NCBI RefSeq assembly: GCF_023168165.1
Contig: NZ_BQYJ01000003.1
Coordinates: 636,499 to 700,498, forward strand
From: Niallia sp. NCCP-28
Lineage (GTDB): Bacteria > Bacillota > Bacilli > Bacillales > Cytobacillaceae
Length of the DNA stretch: 64,000 nt
Direction: 5' to 3'
This document shows, piece after piece, positions 25,392-34,521 of this stretch (position 1 is its first letter; every line of letters begins with the position of its first letter). The notes beneath the pieces were generated by a model, which was given only the letters and a program-made list of their open reading frames with translations, was not told the origin of the DNA and did not search any database. A program made the translations under genes and the position numbers.

Positions 25392-26813
25392 TTATGCAGA
25401 TTTTTTGTTCGCTGATACATTTTTTGGCTGCTTATGCAATTGGTTATAGAAGATAATGCCACTTGCAATTAGAATCACGCCGAATGTAAATGTTTTAATG
25501 TCCGACGTTCCAGCAATAATGACCCAAATCGAATAAATCGTTGCAAGGCCGCCAATAATGCCATCTGTTATTCTTTCCTTTTTCGTTTTATATGTTTCCC
25601 CAGTGATGGTTAGCTTCAACTGGAAAAAAGAAGAGATTAGATAAGGAATTAAATAAGACAATGTTGCAATATAGATAACAAAATCAAAAGCTTGCGAAAT
25701 GCTGTTCGAAATGGTTGAAAAAATAAATAATTGCCCAAGAATATTTGTAACCATTAATGAAAAGGTTGGAATTCCTTTTTTATTTTCTTTTAAGAATGCC
25801 GGTATAAATATTCCTTGTTTTGCTGCTTGATAAGGAACTTCTGAACTTAGCATCACCCAGCCAATAGTTGAACCAAATAAACTGATTAAGCCAACAGCTG
25901 CAAGAACTTTACCGCCGACTGGTCCTAAAATACTTTCCATTGCATCAATTAATGGCTTTTGGGAAGAAATTAATGCATCTTGGCTTAAAACACCCATTAC
26001 TAGTGTACTGATTCCAATGTAAATGGCAAGTGCAATTAATAATCCTAAAACGGTAGCTGTTTTAATGTAAGATTGTTTTTTTGCCCGAGATGAAAATACT
26101 ACTGCCGATTCAACCCCAATAAATGCCCATAATGTTGTAATGGCTGCACTGTTAATTTGTCCAAATAAACTAACAGAATTTCCTGCCGCGTCAAATCTTG
26201 GTGCAGTAAACGGCAAGATATTGCTTTTTTGAAAAGCGAATAGTGCCACCACAATAAATAATAAAAATCCTACCACTTTAGCAGCAGTTGCCATAAAGTT
26301 AAGTTTTCCAGCACTTTCAATTCCTCTTAGGATGATAAAATTTGTTCCCCATAAAAGAATTGTACAAACTGAAAATGTTAAAGCATTTCCTACTTTCAAG
26401 TCAAATGTTCCTATTGTAAATAGAACAGATTGGCTTGTTAAAATTGGAAAAAAAGTGGATAGGTATCCAGCAAATGTAGTAATGATCGCAATATTGCCGG
26501 CTAAATTTCCAATCCAGTAACCCCATGTAGACATAAAACCAGACAGCAGAGATTTTTTTGATCCCGGTTTAAACAGCTCTTTCGCATAGATTTGCGGACC
26601 ACCGCTAAGCTCTGGCTTTCTTTTGGCTAAATTGCCAAATACAAGAGCTGTAACAAGCACTCCTAATCCTGTTAATAGCCATGCCGCAATAACGCCAGCA
26701 GGACTTGCTACTTCTGAAAGGGAGCGTGGAAGCATAAAAATTCCAGAACCGACCATATTTCCAATAACGAGGGAAGTTAGTATGCCAAGTCCAAGTTTTC
26801 CTGTAGTATTCAT
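25392..26813 (-). CDS. Lysine permease (APC superfamily, YvsH-like)
   Basis: About 473 residues with twelve hydrophobic helices. The N-terminal GNMVGSGIFMLPRSLSEVAS and the central NSAAITTLWAFIGVESAVVF belong to the basic amino acid/polyamine antiporter branch of the APC superfamily. I start it at 26813, where AAAGGAG is 8 nt upstream; the frame extends 11 codons further without a site. A lysine riboswitch about 250 nt upstream gives the substrate: lysine, as for B. subtilis yvsH. Arginine/ornithine exchange is the alternative within the family. High lysine should terminate its transcript. It is a single gene. Confidence 0.85.
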   Translation of the reverse strand: MNTTGKLGLGILTSLVIGNMVGSGIFMLPRSLSEVASPAGVIAAWLLTGLGVLVTALVFGNLAKRKPELSGGPQIYAKELFKPGSKKSLLSGFMSTWGYWIGNLAGNIAIITTFAGYLSTFFPILTSQSVLFTIGTFDLKVGNALTFSVCTILLWGTNFIILRGIESAGKLNFMATAAKVVGFLLFIVVALFAFQKSNILPFTAPRFDAAGNSVSLFGQINSAAITTLWAFIGVESAVVFSSRAKKQSYIKTATVLGLLIALAIYIGISTLVMGVLSQDALISSQKPLIDAMESILGPVGGKVLAAVGLISLFGSTIGWVMLSSEVPYQAAKQGIFIPAFLKENKKGIPTFSLMVTNILGQLFIFSTISNSISQAFDFVIYIATLSYLIPYLISSFFQLKLTITGETYKTKKERITDGIIGGLATIYSIWVIIAGTSDIKTFTFGVILIASGIIFYNQLHKQPKNVSANKKSA

Positions 26814-27009
26814 CTTGTTGTCTCCTTTGATTGTCCTTGTGCTCAAAGATTGGAGAATTTACTGTAAGAATATATCCTGTATAGATTACGAATACAATGT
26901 TTATAATTCGTAAAAAGAAGAAAGTGAATACACTTATTCACTATTATTTAAATCTGGGATGTGTATTTGGCTTTTTTAAAGTAAGTTAGACAATAGCCAA
27001 ATAATGGGG

Positions 27010-27042
27010 CATAAAAAAACACACCTCTAGTCATGGTGTGCA
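27010..27042 (-). terminator. Lysine riboswitch terminator
   Basis: CACACC and GGTGTG with inner pairing, followed by seven T on the minus strand, between the lysine aptamer and the permease. Confidence 0.8.
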
Positions 27043-27065
27043 TATACAAAACACCATCAGATAAA

Positions 27066-27246
27066 AAGGATAGTTCATCATAGTAATTCCTATGACAGTC
27101 CTGTACCTATTCGAATACAGTCCCAGCTACTATTATTTAGAGAATAATAGTGCTTCGGCGATTGTTCCTTTCTAAAGATATCAACAAGCTCTCTAACTTT
27201 CCATCTTTATACTGATAAAAATCGCGACCTCTACCTCATCTTGAGC
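27066..27246 (-). ncRNA. Lysine riboswitch (L-box)
   Basis: On the minus strand: GATGAGGTAGAGGTCGCG, TCAGTATAAAGATG, AACAATCGCCGAAGC, AGCTGGGACTGTATTCG and GGACTGTCATAGG. These are the conserved L-box blocks, including CGCCGAAG and ACTGTCAT. A terminator follows before the permease gene. Confidence 0.92.
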
Positions 27247-27444
27247 TGATAAGGATTTTTTGTTATTCATTTATATATATAACAATACGTAATATTTACT
27301 AGACTGTCAACCTTTTAAATTATAATGAAAAAGTATTTTAATTTTCAAACTATAATTAATCACTAGATTTACAGTTGAAATTTCGTTTTCCGAACAAAAA
27401 ACATGCTAATTCATATAAGATAAAAACTTTTTTGCAATACTAAT

Positions 27445-27494
27445 AAAAAAAGCTGTCAAAAAGAAAGTTTTCATCTTCCTTTTTAACAGCTTTT
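27445..27494 (-). terminator. Terminator after map
   Basis: AAAAGCTGTTAAAAAGG pairs with CTTTTTGACAGCTTTTTTT, imperfect, followed by T residues on the minus strand. Confidence 0.8.
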
Positions 27495-27501
27495 AATGGG
27501 G

Positions 27502-28323
<822 letters not shown>

Positions 28324-28367
28324 CTAAGAGAACGTTTGAAGCAAAGAGATTATCTGTATGAAAAACA

Positions 28368-28520
28368 TTATCTTTTTTCCGAAAAAAGCAATAATAAAGT
28401 CGCAATAGGTCCCAGAAGCAACGACAATAAAAACCAGTTTAGCCCTGTTCTCCCTTTTCCTTGCGCGAGCCCTGCATTAATTAATGAAAGAGTGCCCCAT
28501 CCAACAAAATATTGATCCAC
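28368..28520 (-). CDS. Small conserved-type membrane protein, 50 residues
   Basis: GTG start at 28520 behind a strong GGGAGGAG site 5 nt upstream; stop at 28368. The peptide reads YFVGWGTLSLINAGLAQGKG, then RTGLNWFLLSLLLGPIATL, ending in FSEKR. One or two hydrophobic helices with an NAxxAxxKGRxxxxWFxLxLxxGPIATL pattern, which I recall as a recurring type of tiny membrane protein in Bacillus; no function is known. The next gene upstream is a small Lys-rich protein with its own terminator. It is below usual ORF length thresholds. Confidence 0.7.
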   Translation of the reverse strand: MDQYFVGWGTLSLINAGLAQGKGRTGLNWFLLSLLLGPIATLLLLFSEKR

Positions 28521-28534
28521 TTTTTCTCCTCCCT

Positions 28535-28570
28535 TAAAAAAGATGTGAGTATATCAATATACTCACATCC
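28535..28570 (-). terminator. Terminator after Lys-rich small gene
   Basis: GATGTGAGTATAT and ATATACTCACATC, a perfect 13-bp palindrome, followed by six T on the minus strand. Confidence 0.85.
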
Positions 28571-28579
28571 TAGGCTGTT

Positions 28580-28756
28580 TTATTCTTTGTATTCTCCATT
28601 ATTTTTTGCTGCTTTTTCTTTTTTTGCTTTATCTTTATGAATTTTATTTGTTGCTGCACTTCCAAATTCATGGGCAAATTCTTCATTTAACACTGCAGAA
28701 TCAAAGCCTTTTTTATTTTTCTGTGCTGCATCATTTTTTTTGTTCTTTTTTGCCAT
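28580..28756 (-). CDS. Small Lys-rich hydrophilic protein, 58 residues
   Basis: ATG at 28756 behind AAAGGAGG 7 nt upstream; stop at 28580. The peptide starts MAKKNKKNDAAQ and contains FDSAVLNEEFAHEFGSAATN before a Lys/Ala-rich tail ending NNGEYKE. It is very basic and lacks hydrophobic segments. The EEFAHEFGSAA stretch is loosely like the EFASE blocks of gamma-type small acid-soluble spore proteins, but the match is weak and I do not assign it. It is monocistronic with a strong terminator. A spore or nucleic-acid-binding role is possible. Confidence 0.7.
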   Translation of the reverse strand: MAKKNKKNDAAQKNKKGFDSAVLNEEFAHEFGSAATNKIHKDKAKKEKAAKNNGEYKE

Positions 28757-28839
28757 GTGAATTCCTCCTTTTTAGTACAAAATTAGTATAAGTGCAGAAG
28801 ATGCTTTTTATGCAAAAAGGAAAATGGCAAAGGTCTAAC

Positions 28840-29262
28840 TTATTTTGGCGGGTATAATTCCTGCAAAAAAGCAATGGAATGCTGAATAAGTTCTTTTAAT
28901 ATAGCTGTATCTATATCGGCAAGCTTATTAATATAAACGCAAGCTTTTCCTGTTGTATGTTTTCCCAGCTTGCTTAACAATTCTTCTCTTTTCGGAGCAT
29001 CTGCCGCAAAATACAAACTTATTTTTGCTTTTCTTGGCGAAAATCCTACTAAAAAGGCATCTCCTTCGTGTCCTGTTTTATATGTATAATGATAAGAGCC
29101 AAATCCAATCATGCTTGGCCCCCACATTTTCCCTTTATATCCTGTCATATCCGTAAATAAATCAAGCAGTTGATAGGCATCCGCTCTTTTTTTTTGACTT
29201 TCTATGCTTTCAATAAATTCAATCACACTATTTTCTGTTTCTTTTGTTTTTAATTCGTACAT
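28840..29262 (-). CDS. DUF1801 domain protein
   Basis: A 140-residue soluble protein of the DUF1801/YdhG-like fold: ESIESQKKRADAYQLLDLF at the start, MWGPSMIGFGSYHYTY in the middle, and FSPRKAKISLYF, GKACVYINKLADID towards the end. These are the conserved blocks of the family. The biochemical role is unknown; some members are linked to iron or small-molecule binding. AGGAAG precedes the start at 29262. Single gene, no obvious operon partner. Confidence 0.8.
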   Translation of the reverse strand: MYELKTKETENSVIEFIESIESQKKRADAYQLLDLFTDMTGYKGKMWGPSMIGFGSYHYTYKTGHEGDAFLVGFSPRKAKISLYFAADAPKREELLSKLGKHTTGKACVYINKLADIDTAILKELIQHSIAFLQELYPPK

Positions 29263-29337
29263 AGGTTTCTTCCTTTCTTATCTTCTCTAGTATATTCGCT
29301 CCTGTCCATTTCTTCTTCTTTCCTTTTGGTTCAAAAA

Positions 29338-29374
29338 AATAGGATAGATCACCTTTTTGGTGATCTATCCTAAA
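29338..29374 (-). terminator. Terminator after alpha-amylase gene
   Basis: TAGGATAGATCACC and GGTGATCTATCCTA form a perfect stem with a short T loop just past the amylase stop. Confidence 0.85.
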
Positions 29375-29380
29375 TCGGGA

Positions 29381-30829
29381 TTAGTCTGCTAATCCCCAAA
29401 CCGAGACGCTCTTTCCATCAACTGGGAAATAGGCAAACCCATCTTCTCCTATTTCCACTTTCTCCTTCCTTGTATTGGTAAAATCAATCCATTTTTCCCT
29501 TGCACGATTTTCACCAACAAACATTCTTTTGGCACCTTCCTCATGGTTGGATATCACAACAGCACAGCCAGATTTTTTTATCGAATCCTCTCCATGGCGA
29601 ACCCAGCCGATAATATGCTGATCATCGAAGTAATCATCTTGTTTGCCATATGCTTTTTGTTTTCGTGCATATAATAATGGATCAATCGCTATTTTTTTGC
29701 CATCCATAGGCTCTGCGCCGCCAATTCCAAAGTAATCTCCATAAAAAACGGTTGGATAGCCATCTTTGCGAAGCAGAATAAGACTATAGGCAATCTGCTT
29801 AAACCAATCTCCCACCCATGATTCAAGGGATTCATTTGGCTGTGTATCATGATTATCTACAAATGTTACACTATTTTGTGGATTTGTTTGCACTAAGGTA
29901 TCTTCAAAGATAGTAGACATATCAAAATCACTGCCTTCTAGTGATGCGGTATGTAATTTATAATGCAATGGCACATCAAATAAGTCGATTTTATGGTCCA
30001 TTTCTTCTAAAAACGCTTGGCATTCTTCTAAATCTGATTTCCAAAACTCTCCAACGAAATAGAAGTCATCACCATTGTTCTCTTTCATGTTTTCTACAAA
30101 TCGCTTAATAAATTTGTGGTTGATATGTTTAATGGCGTCTAAACGGAAACCATTGCATTGAAGGGTTTCGCTGATCCATTTCCCCCAGGAAATCATTTCA
30201 TCCTGCACTTCTATATTATTGTAGTCAATATTTGCGAACATTAAAAAATCATAGTTGCCAAACTCATTATCCACATAGGTATTCCAGTCTTTATTTTCTC
30301 CAAGAATGCGATATACCCCTTCCTTTTCTCCCTTTGCATCATAATCCGTTCCGTTAAAATGTTCGAAATTCCATTCGAAATCAGAATACTTCCCTTTTCT
30401 TCCTGGAAACGTAAACTTTGTCCACCCCTTAATGTCAAAAGGTTCTGAAATATCTTCTTCTCGGTTCTCTGGATTTACTTCGACTACTTTAAAGGTTTCT
30501 GTTTCATCCGCTGCTGCTTTATGATTCATGACAATATCTACATATACAGCTAAACCGACATTATGGCAAGCTTTAATGGCTTCTATCAGCTCCTGCTTTG
30601 TTCCATATTTTGTGCGCTCGCCGCCTTTTTGATCAAATTCTCCTAAATCATACAGATCGTATACCCCATATCCATTATCATCAACAGATTCGCCTTTTGT
30701 AACAGGGGGAATCCAAATAGAATCAATGCCTGCTTCCTTTAAAGTTCCTGCCTGCTCTTTTAATCTTTTCCAATGTTTCCCGTCTGCCTCTACATGCCAT
30801 TCAAAAAATTGCATCATTGTTTGATTCAT
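29381..30829 (-). CDS. Cytoplasmic alpha-amylase (GH13 subfamily 5 type)
   Basis: A 482-residue glycoside hydrolase cleaving alpha-1,4 glucans. Catalytic motifs: VYVDIVMNH, GFRLDAIKH (Asp nucleophile), FVGEFWK (acid/base Glu) and FVDNHDTQ. The start MNQTMMQFFEWH is at the mature-enzyme N-terminus and no signal peptide precedes it, so it should act inside the cell on imported maltodextrins or glycogen-like material. AGGAGAAG precedes the ATG at 30829. It stands alone; no sugar transporter or MalR-type regulator is next to it, and I found no convincing cre box in 30830-31016. Confidence 0.93.
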   Translation of the reverse strand: MNQTMMQFFEWHVEADGKHWKRLKEQAGTLKEAGIDSIWIPPVTKGESVDDNGYGVYDLYDLGEFDQKGGERTKYGTKQELIEAIKACHNVGLAVYVDIVMNHKAAADETETFKVVEVNPENREEDISEPFDIKGWTKFTFPGRKGKYSDFEWNFEHFNGTDYDAKGEKEGVYRILGENKDWNTYVDNEFGNYDFLMFANIDYNNIEVQDEMISWGKWISETLQCNGFRLDAIKHINHKFIKRFVENMKENNGDDFYFVGEFWKSDLEECQAFLEEMDHKIDLFDVPLHYKLHTASLEGSDFDMSTIFEDTLVQTNPQNSVTFVDNHDTQPNESLESWVGDWFKQIAYSLILLRKDGYPTVFYGDYFGIGGAEPMDGKKIAIDPLLYARKQKAYGKQDDYFDDQHIIGWVRHGEDSIKKSGCAVVISNHEEGAKRMFVGENRAREKWIDFTNTRKEKVEIGEDGFAYFPVDGKSVSVWGLAD

Positions 30830-31016
30830 TTATTCTTCTCCTTTTTCTATTGTTTAGTTGTGTATGAATAATTTGTACCCCCATTTTTTGATTTTGAAGC
30901 ATTTTTTTTAAAATAATGAAGTGTTTCACAAAACATGGCATTATTTTTTCAAAATAAGCCTAATCAGGGAATGATTCTATCCAATTTATTAACTAGGGAA
31001 TTTCCCCATTTTTATA

Positions 31017-31057
31017 AAAAAGACACAAAACGAATCATTCGTTTTGTGTCTTTTTTT
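31017..31057 (-). terminator. Terminator after M20 peptidase gene
   Basis: AAAAAGACACAAAACGAAT and the complementary GTTTTGTGTCTTTTTTT form a strong stem and T run past the stop at 31064. Confidence 0.88.
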
Positions 31058-31063
31058 GATAAA

Positions 31064-32233
31064 TTATTGTTTCTGCTGTTTAAATTCTTCTTTAATTTTT
31101 GCTAGCAGTTCTTTATTTGTTAATACTTCAAATGCGGTTAATGCCATTGATTTTGCTCCAAGAATCATTGCTTCTCTTGCTTGATCTGACATGGCAGCTT
31201 CTCTAAATTCATGAGTATGGCAAGCATACGCTTCGTTGCAGATTTTAATATATGGATGAATCGCCGGCACCACTTGGCTTACATTCCCCATATCAAGAGA
31301 GCCTGTACCGTCTTTTTGAGAGAAGATTTCTTCTTCTTTTACCCCTAATGAAACCAGTTCTTTTGTAAAAGTTTCTGACAATGTATGATTTGTAATCATA
31401 TCATCATAAGAAAATTCGTAAAAAGAAGCTTCCATTTTTGCCCCTGTCTGCAAGGCAGCTCCTGCTGCACATTTTTTCACTTTTTCCACTAATTCATTTA
31501 CATACTCCCGTTTTGCCGCACGCACATAAAATTGGGCAACCGCATAATCCGGCACGACGTTTGCCGCCTTGCCCCCTTCTGTAATAACGCCGTGAATACG
31601 AGCATCTGAAGTGACATGCTGACGAAGTGCATTAATGCTGTTAAATGTTTGCAGCACAGCATCAAGGGCATTTATTCCCATATGAGGGCTTGCTGCTGCA
31701 TGCGCGGATTTTCCAAAGAATTCAAATTGAATGGCATCCATCGCTAACGATGCGCCGCTTTTTACATAGTTATCCAATGGATGCACCATCATCGCTACAT
31801 CTAATGCATCAAATAAACCTGCTTCTGCCATTGTTACTTTGCCGCCTTTTGTTTCTTCGGCCGGCGTTCCAAAAACAATGATTTTCCCCCCTGTTTCCTT
31901 TAACACCTTGCTTAAGCCAATTCCTGCTGCTATGCCCATTGTACCAATTAAATTATGGCCGCAAGCATGTCCTACTTCCGGCAATGCATCGTATTCTGCC
32001 ATAAAACCAATAGTTGGACCTTGTTTACCGCTGTCAAAAGTTGCAGTAAATGCAGTCGCAAGTCCCAATGTTCCAATTTCTACAGCAAAATCATGTTTTT
32101 TTAATGTGTCTGTCAGGACTTTGCATGCTTTAAATTCTTCGTGGCCTAGCTCTGGATTTTCTCCTATATAAATACTAATGTCATAAAAATCATTTTTATG
32201 GTAATCAATTGCTTCTACGATGGTCGTTTTCAC
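31064..32233 (-). CDS. M20 family metallo-amidohydrolase (AbgB/PM20D2-like)
   Basis: 389 residues. Metal-site motifs are FMAEYDALPEVGHACGHN, PAEETKGGKV, SAHAAASPHMGINALDA and the late GTGSLDMGNVSQVVPAIHPY. This pattern is that of the AbgB/PM20D2 branch (p-aminobenzoyl-glutamate or dipeptide hydrolases) and differs from the two M20 proteins at 6.9-9.4 kb. The start codon is GTG at 32233 with AAAGGTG about 10 nt upstream. It is monocistronic between two terminators. Substrate not known. Confidence 0.82.
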   Translation of the reverse strand: MKTTIVEAIDYHKNDFYDISIYIGENPELGHEEFKACKVLTDTLKKHDFAVEIGTLGLATAFTATFDSGKQGPTIGFMAEYDALPEVGHACGHNLIGTMGIAAGIGLSKVLKETGGKIIVFGTPAEETKGGKVTMAEAGLFDALDVAMMVHPLDNYVKSGASLAMDAIQFEFFGKSAHAAASPHMGINALDAVLQTFNSINALRQHVTSDARIHGVITEGGKAANVVPDYAVAQFYVRAAKREYVNELVEKVKKCAAGAALQTGAKMEASFYEFSYDDMITNHTLSETFTKELVSLGVKEEEIFSQKDGTGSLDMGNVSQVVPAIHPYIKICNEAYACHTHEFREAAMSDQAREAMILGAKSMALTAFEVLTNKELLAKIKEEFKQQKQ

Positions 32234-32339
32234 TGCTTGTCAGCACCTTTCAATTATTCTACTAAAATAGTTTAGCAGAATCATCAAAAAATGCATAGAT
32301 AAAAACGAGTAAAAATAACCGAAAATGTATAAATATGCG

Positions 32340-32382
32340 ATAAAAAAGCGGAGGAGCAAACATTTTTCCACCACTTTTTTTG
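32340..32382 (-). terminator. Terminator after speD
   Basis: AAAAAAAGTGGTGGA pairs imperfectly with TCCTCCGCTTTTTT on the minus strand, just past the speD stop. Confidence 0.7.
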
Positions 32383-32407
32383 TTTCCTGCCCAATATCTA
32401 TTTGTTT

Positions 32408-33211
32408 TTAATGAATATTTTTCCCATAAAAAATTTCATTCATTTCCATTCTTAATTTATCTGTAATATCCGTTTGTTCTTGCTTGGAAAGTTCTTCTGC
32501 TGTATAGCCAAACAAATAATTGTTTAAATCGAATTTTTTTAATTTACATTTTGTATGAAAAATATTTTCTTGATAAATATTAACATCAATCATATCAAAT
32601 ATTGCTTTTACTTCATCTGGTATATAATTTTGGATAGAATCGATATTATGGTCGATAAATAATTTATGGCCGTTTATATCCCTTGTAAAACCTCTGACAC
32701 GATAATCCATAATCATAATATCTGTATCAAATGAATGAATAAGATAATTTAATGCCTTTAAGGGAGAGATTTCGCCGCATGTGGATACATCAATATCTGC
32801 TCTAAAGGTGCTTATTCCTTCGTCTGGATGATATTCAGGATAAGTATGTACCGTTATATGACTTTTATCTAAATGCATAACAACCGAATCAGGCAAAGGA
32901 CCTGGCGATTCTTCAAATACATCTTTTGGAACTTCCGCAACAGGTCCTTCTGATACAAGCAAAGTGACACTTGCTCCTTGTGGTTCATAGTCTTGTTTGG
33001 CAATATTTAATACATGAGCGCCAATGATATCTGATACATCTTTTAGAATATTAGTAAGACGATCTGCATTATATTGCTCATCAATATATTCCAGATACGC
33101 CTCTCTTTCCTCTTTTGTTCTTGTATAACATATATCATACATATTAAAACTTAAGGATTTTGTTAAATTATTAAATCCGTGGAGTTCAATTCGCTGCTGT
33201 GGTGTTAACAT
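32408..33211 (-). CDS. speD: S-adenosylmethionine decarboxylase proenzyme, E. coli type
   Basis: About 267 residues, matching the long proteobacterial-type SpeD rather than the 125-residue form usual in Bacillus. The self-cleavage site is [12 protein letters not shown]: cleavage before Ser makes the pyruvoyl group that decarboxylates S-adenosylmethionine for spermidine synthesis. [20 protein letters not shown] follows. The start at 33211 has GGGGGAG 5 nt upstream; the frame opens at 33235. No speE or speA is adjacent, and it is monocistronic. Confidence 0.93.
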   Translation of the reverse strand: MLTPQQRIELHGFNNLTKSLSFNMYDICYTRTKEEREAYLEYIDEQYNADRLTNILKDVSDIIGAHVLNIAKQDYEPQGASVTLLVSEGPVAEVPKDVFEESPGPLPDSVVMHLDKSHITVHTYPEYHPDEGISTFRADIDVSTCGEISPLKALNYLIHSFDTDIMIMDYRVRGFTRDINGHKLFIDHNIDSIQNYIPDEVKAIFDMIDVNIYQENIFHTKCKLKKFDLNNYLFGYTAEELSKQEQTDITDKLRMEMNEIFYGKNIH

Positions 33212-33292
33212 TTTTTCTCCCCCAGTCATGATCACACTTTTAATATCCTCGAAAATATTTTTATCTTACCCTTTTTAGCGCTATTTAATCAT

Positions 33293-33352
33293 AAAAAAGG
33301 ATGATCTTTATGTTTCTCTGCACTAAAGGCAAAAAACATAAAAGATCATCCC
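33293..33352 (-). terminator. Terminator after glsA
   Basis: GGATGATCTTTTATGTTT and AAACATAAAGATCATCC form a long stem with six T on the minus strand, directly past glsA. Confidence 0.9.
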
Positions 33353-33356
33353 GTAA

Positions 33357-34286
33357 TTAAAACATGCTTAGCGAATATTTTTCCGCAAGGAGTTCCAATA
33401 GTTTTAAACCCGCGACACTATTTCCTTTGTCATCGAGTGCAGGACCAGATATTCCGATGCCAAATCGGTTTGGAACAGCTCCCAATATTCCTCCTGATAC
33501 ACCGCTTTTTGCTGGAATGCCGACGCGAACAGCAAATTCTCCTGAAGCATTGTACATGCCGCATGTTACCATAAATGTTTTGCAGATCCTCGCAACATGT
33601 GCGGGCATAATTCGCCTATTGGTAATAGGCTCCATGCCATCTAAAGCGAAAATAATGCCAATGCGCGCGAGATCTAAACAGTTTACTTCAATCGCACATT
33701 GTTTTGTATATAAATCCAATAACTCTTCGACATCTTCATTGATGATGCCATGCTGTTTCATAAAGTAGCATAAAGATCGATTTAAATGAGAGGTTTCAAA
33801 TTCAGATTTAGCCACTTCTTTTGAATAGGCAGTATGTTCATTTCCAGTCAAAAGACTGACAAAAGAAAGAATTTTATTCAGGCGTTCTTCTACTGATTGA
33901 CCTTTAATCATATGAGTAACAGCAAGTGCACCTGCATTAATCATGGGGTTCAGCGGTTTAGATGGGTTGCTCATTTCTAGTTTAACAATGCTGTTAAAAG
34001 GATCTCCAGTCGGCTCGTATCCTACTTTTTGAAATACATATTCCTCCCCGCATTCAATCAGTGCGAGAGCAAGCGTTAACACTTTGGAAATGCTTTGCAG
34101 GGTAATGCTTTCTTGAATATCCCCTGCAGAAATGCATCTGCCATCAGGATGATAAACGGCGATGGATAAATCATCTGGATTTGCTTTGCTTAAGGCTGGT
34201 ATATAATCGGCCACTTTCCCTTTTTTTGTGTAATGTTTTGCTTCTTCCAATATTGCTTCTAGTTCATCGCTTGTTTGACAAGGCAT
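33357..34286 (-). CDS. glsA: Glutaminase (beta-lactamase-like fold, GlsA)
   Basis: About 309 residues, the typical length. Catalytic S-x-x-K is in TLQSISKVL, with conserved [28 protein letters not shown] and [19 protein letters not shown]. It hydrolyses glutamine to glutamate and ammonia in the cytoplasm. I start it at the ATG at 34286, where GGTGA lies at the right distance; in-frame TTG and GTG codons at 34298 and 34295 have no site. It is single-gene; in B. subtilis glsA is followed by the glutamine transporter glnT, which is not here. Confidence 0.93.
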   Translation of the reverse strand: MPCQTSDELEAILEEAKHYTKKGKVADYIPALSKANPDDLSIAVYHPDGRCISAGDIQESITLQSISKVLTLALALIECGEEYVFQKVGYEPTGDPFNSIVKLEMSNPSKPLNPMINAGALAVTHMIKGQSVEERLNKILSFVSLLTGNEHTAYSKEVAKSEFETSHLNRSLCYFMKQHGIINEDVEELLDLYTKQCAIEVNCLDLARIGIIFALDGMEPITNRRIMPAHVARICKTFMVTCGMYNASGEFAVRVGIPAKSGVSGGILGAVPNRFGIGISGPALDDKGNSVAGLKLLELLAEKYSLSMF

Positions 34287-34488
34287 ATTTTTCACCAACT
34301 TCTATGTAGAATAATAATTGTAATTATTTAGATGAAATGCAGAATTGATTGTTGTTACTTTACCCAGTTTACTTTTTTCCTACTATGCTTTATTTAGAAA
34401 AAATATTTTTTTTTGGATTTTCAACGAAGAATTCCTATTTCATTCTCTCTATTCTATCATATCTGATTTTTCAGAAAAAGAAAAAAGA

Positions 34489-34521
34489 AAAAATCCGGCA
34501 GCCGCTGCTCACCCGGATTTT
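34489..34521 (-). terminator. Terminator after GGDEF-EAL gene
   Basis: AAAAATCCGG and CCGGATTTTT form a GC-cored stem followed by T residues on the minus strand, overlapping the end of the gene. Confidence 0.75.

Noticed and set aside
27010..27246. T-box leader upstream of the permease
   Set aside because: No T-box TGGN sequence or specifier loop; conserved blocks match the lysine riboswitch instead.
30830..31016. cre site for the alpha-amylase gene
   Set aside because: No sequence with an acceptable match to the CcpA consensus was found by eye in the upstream region.
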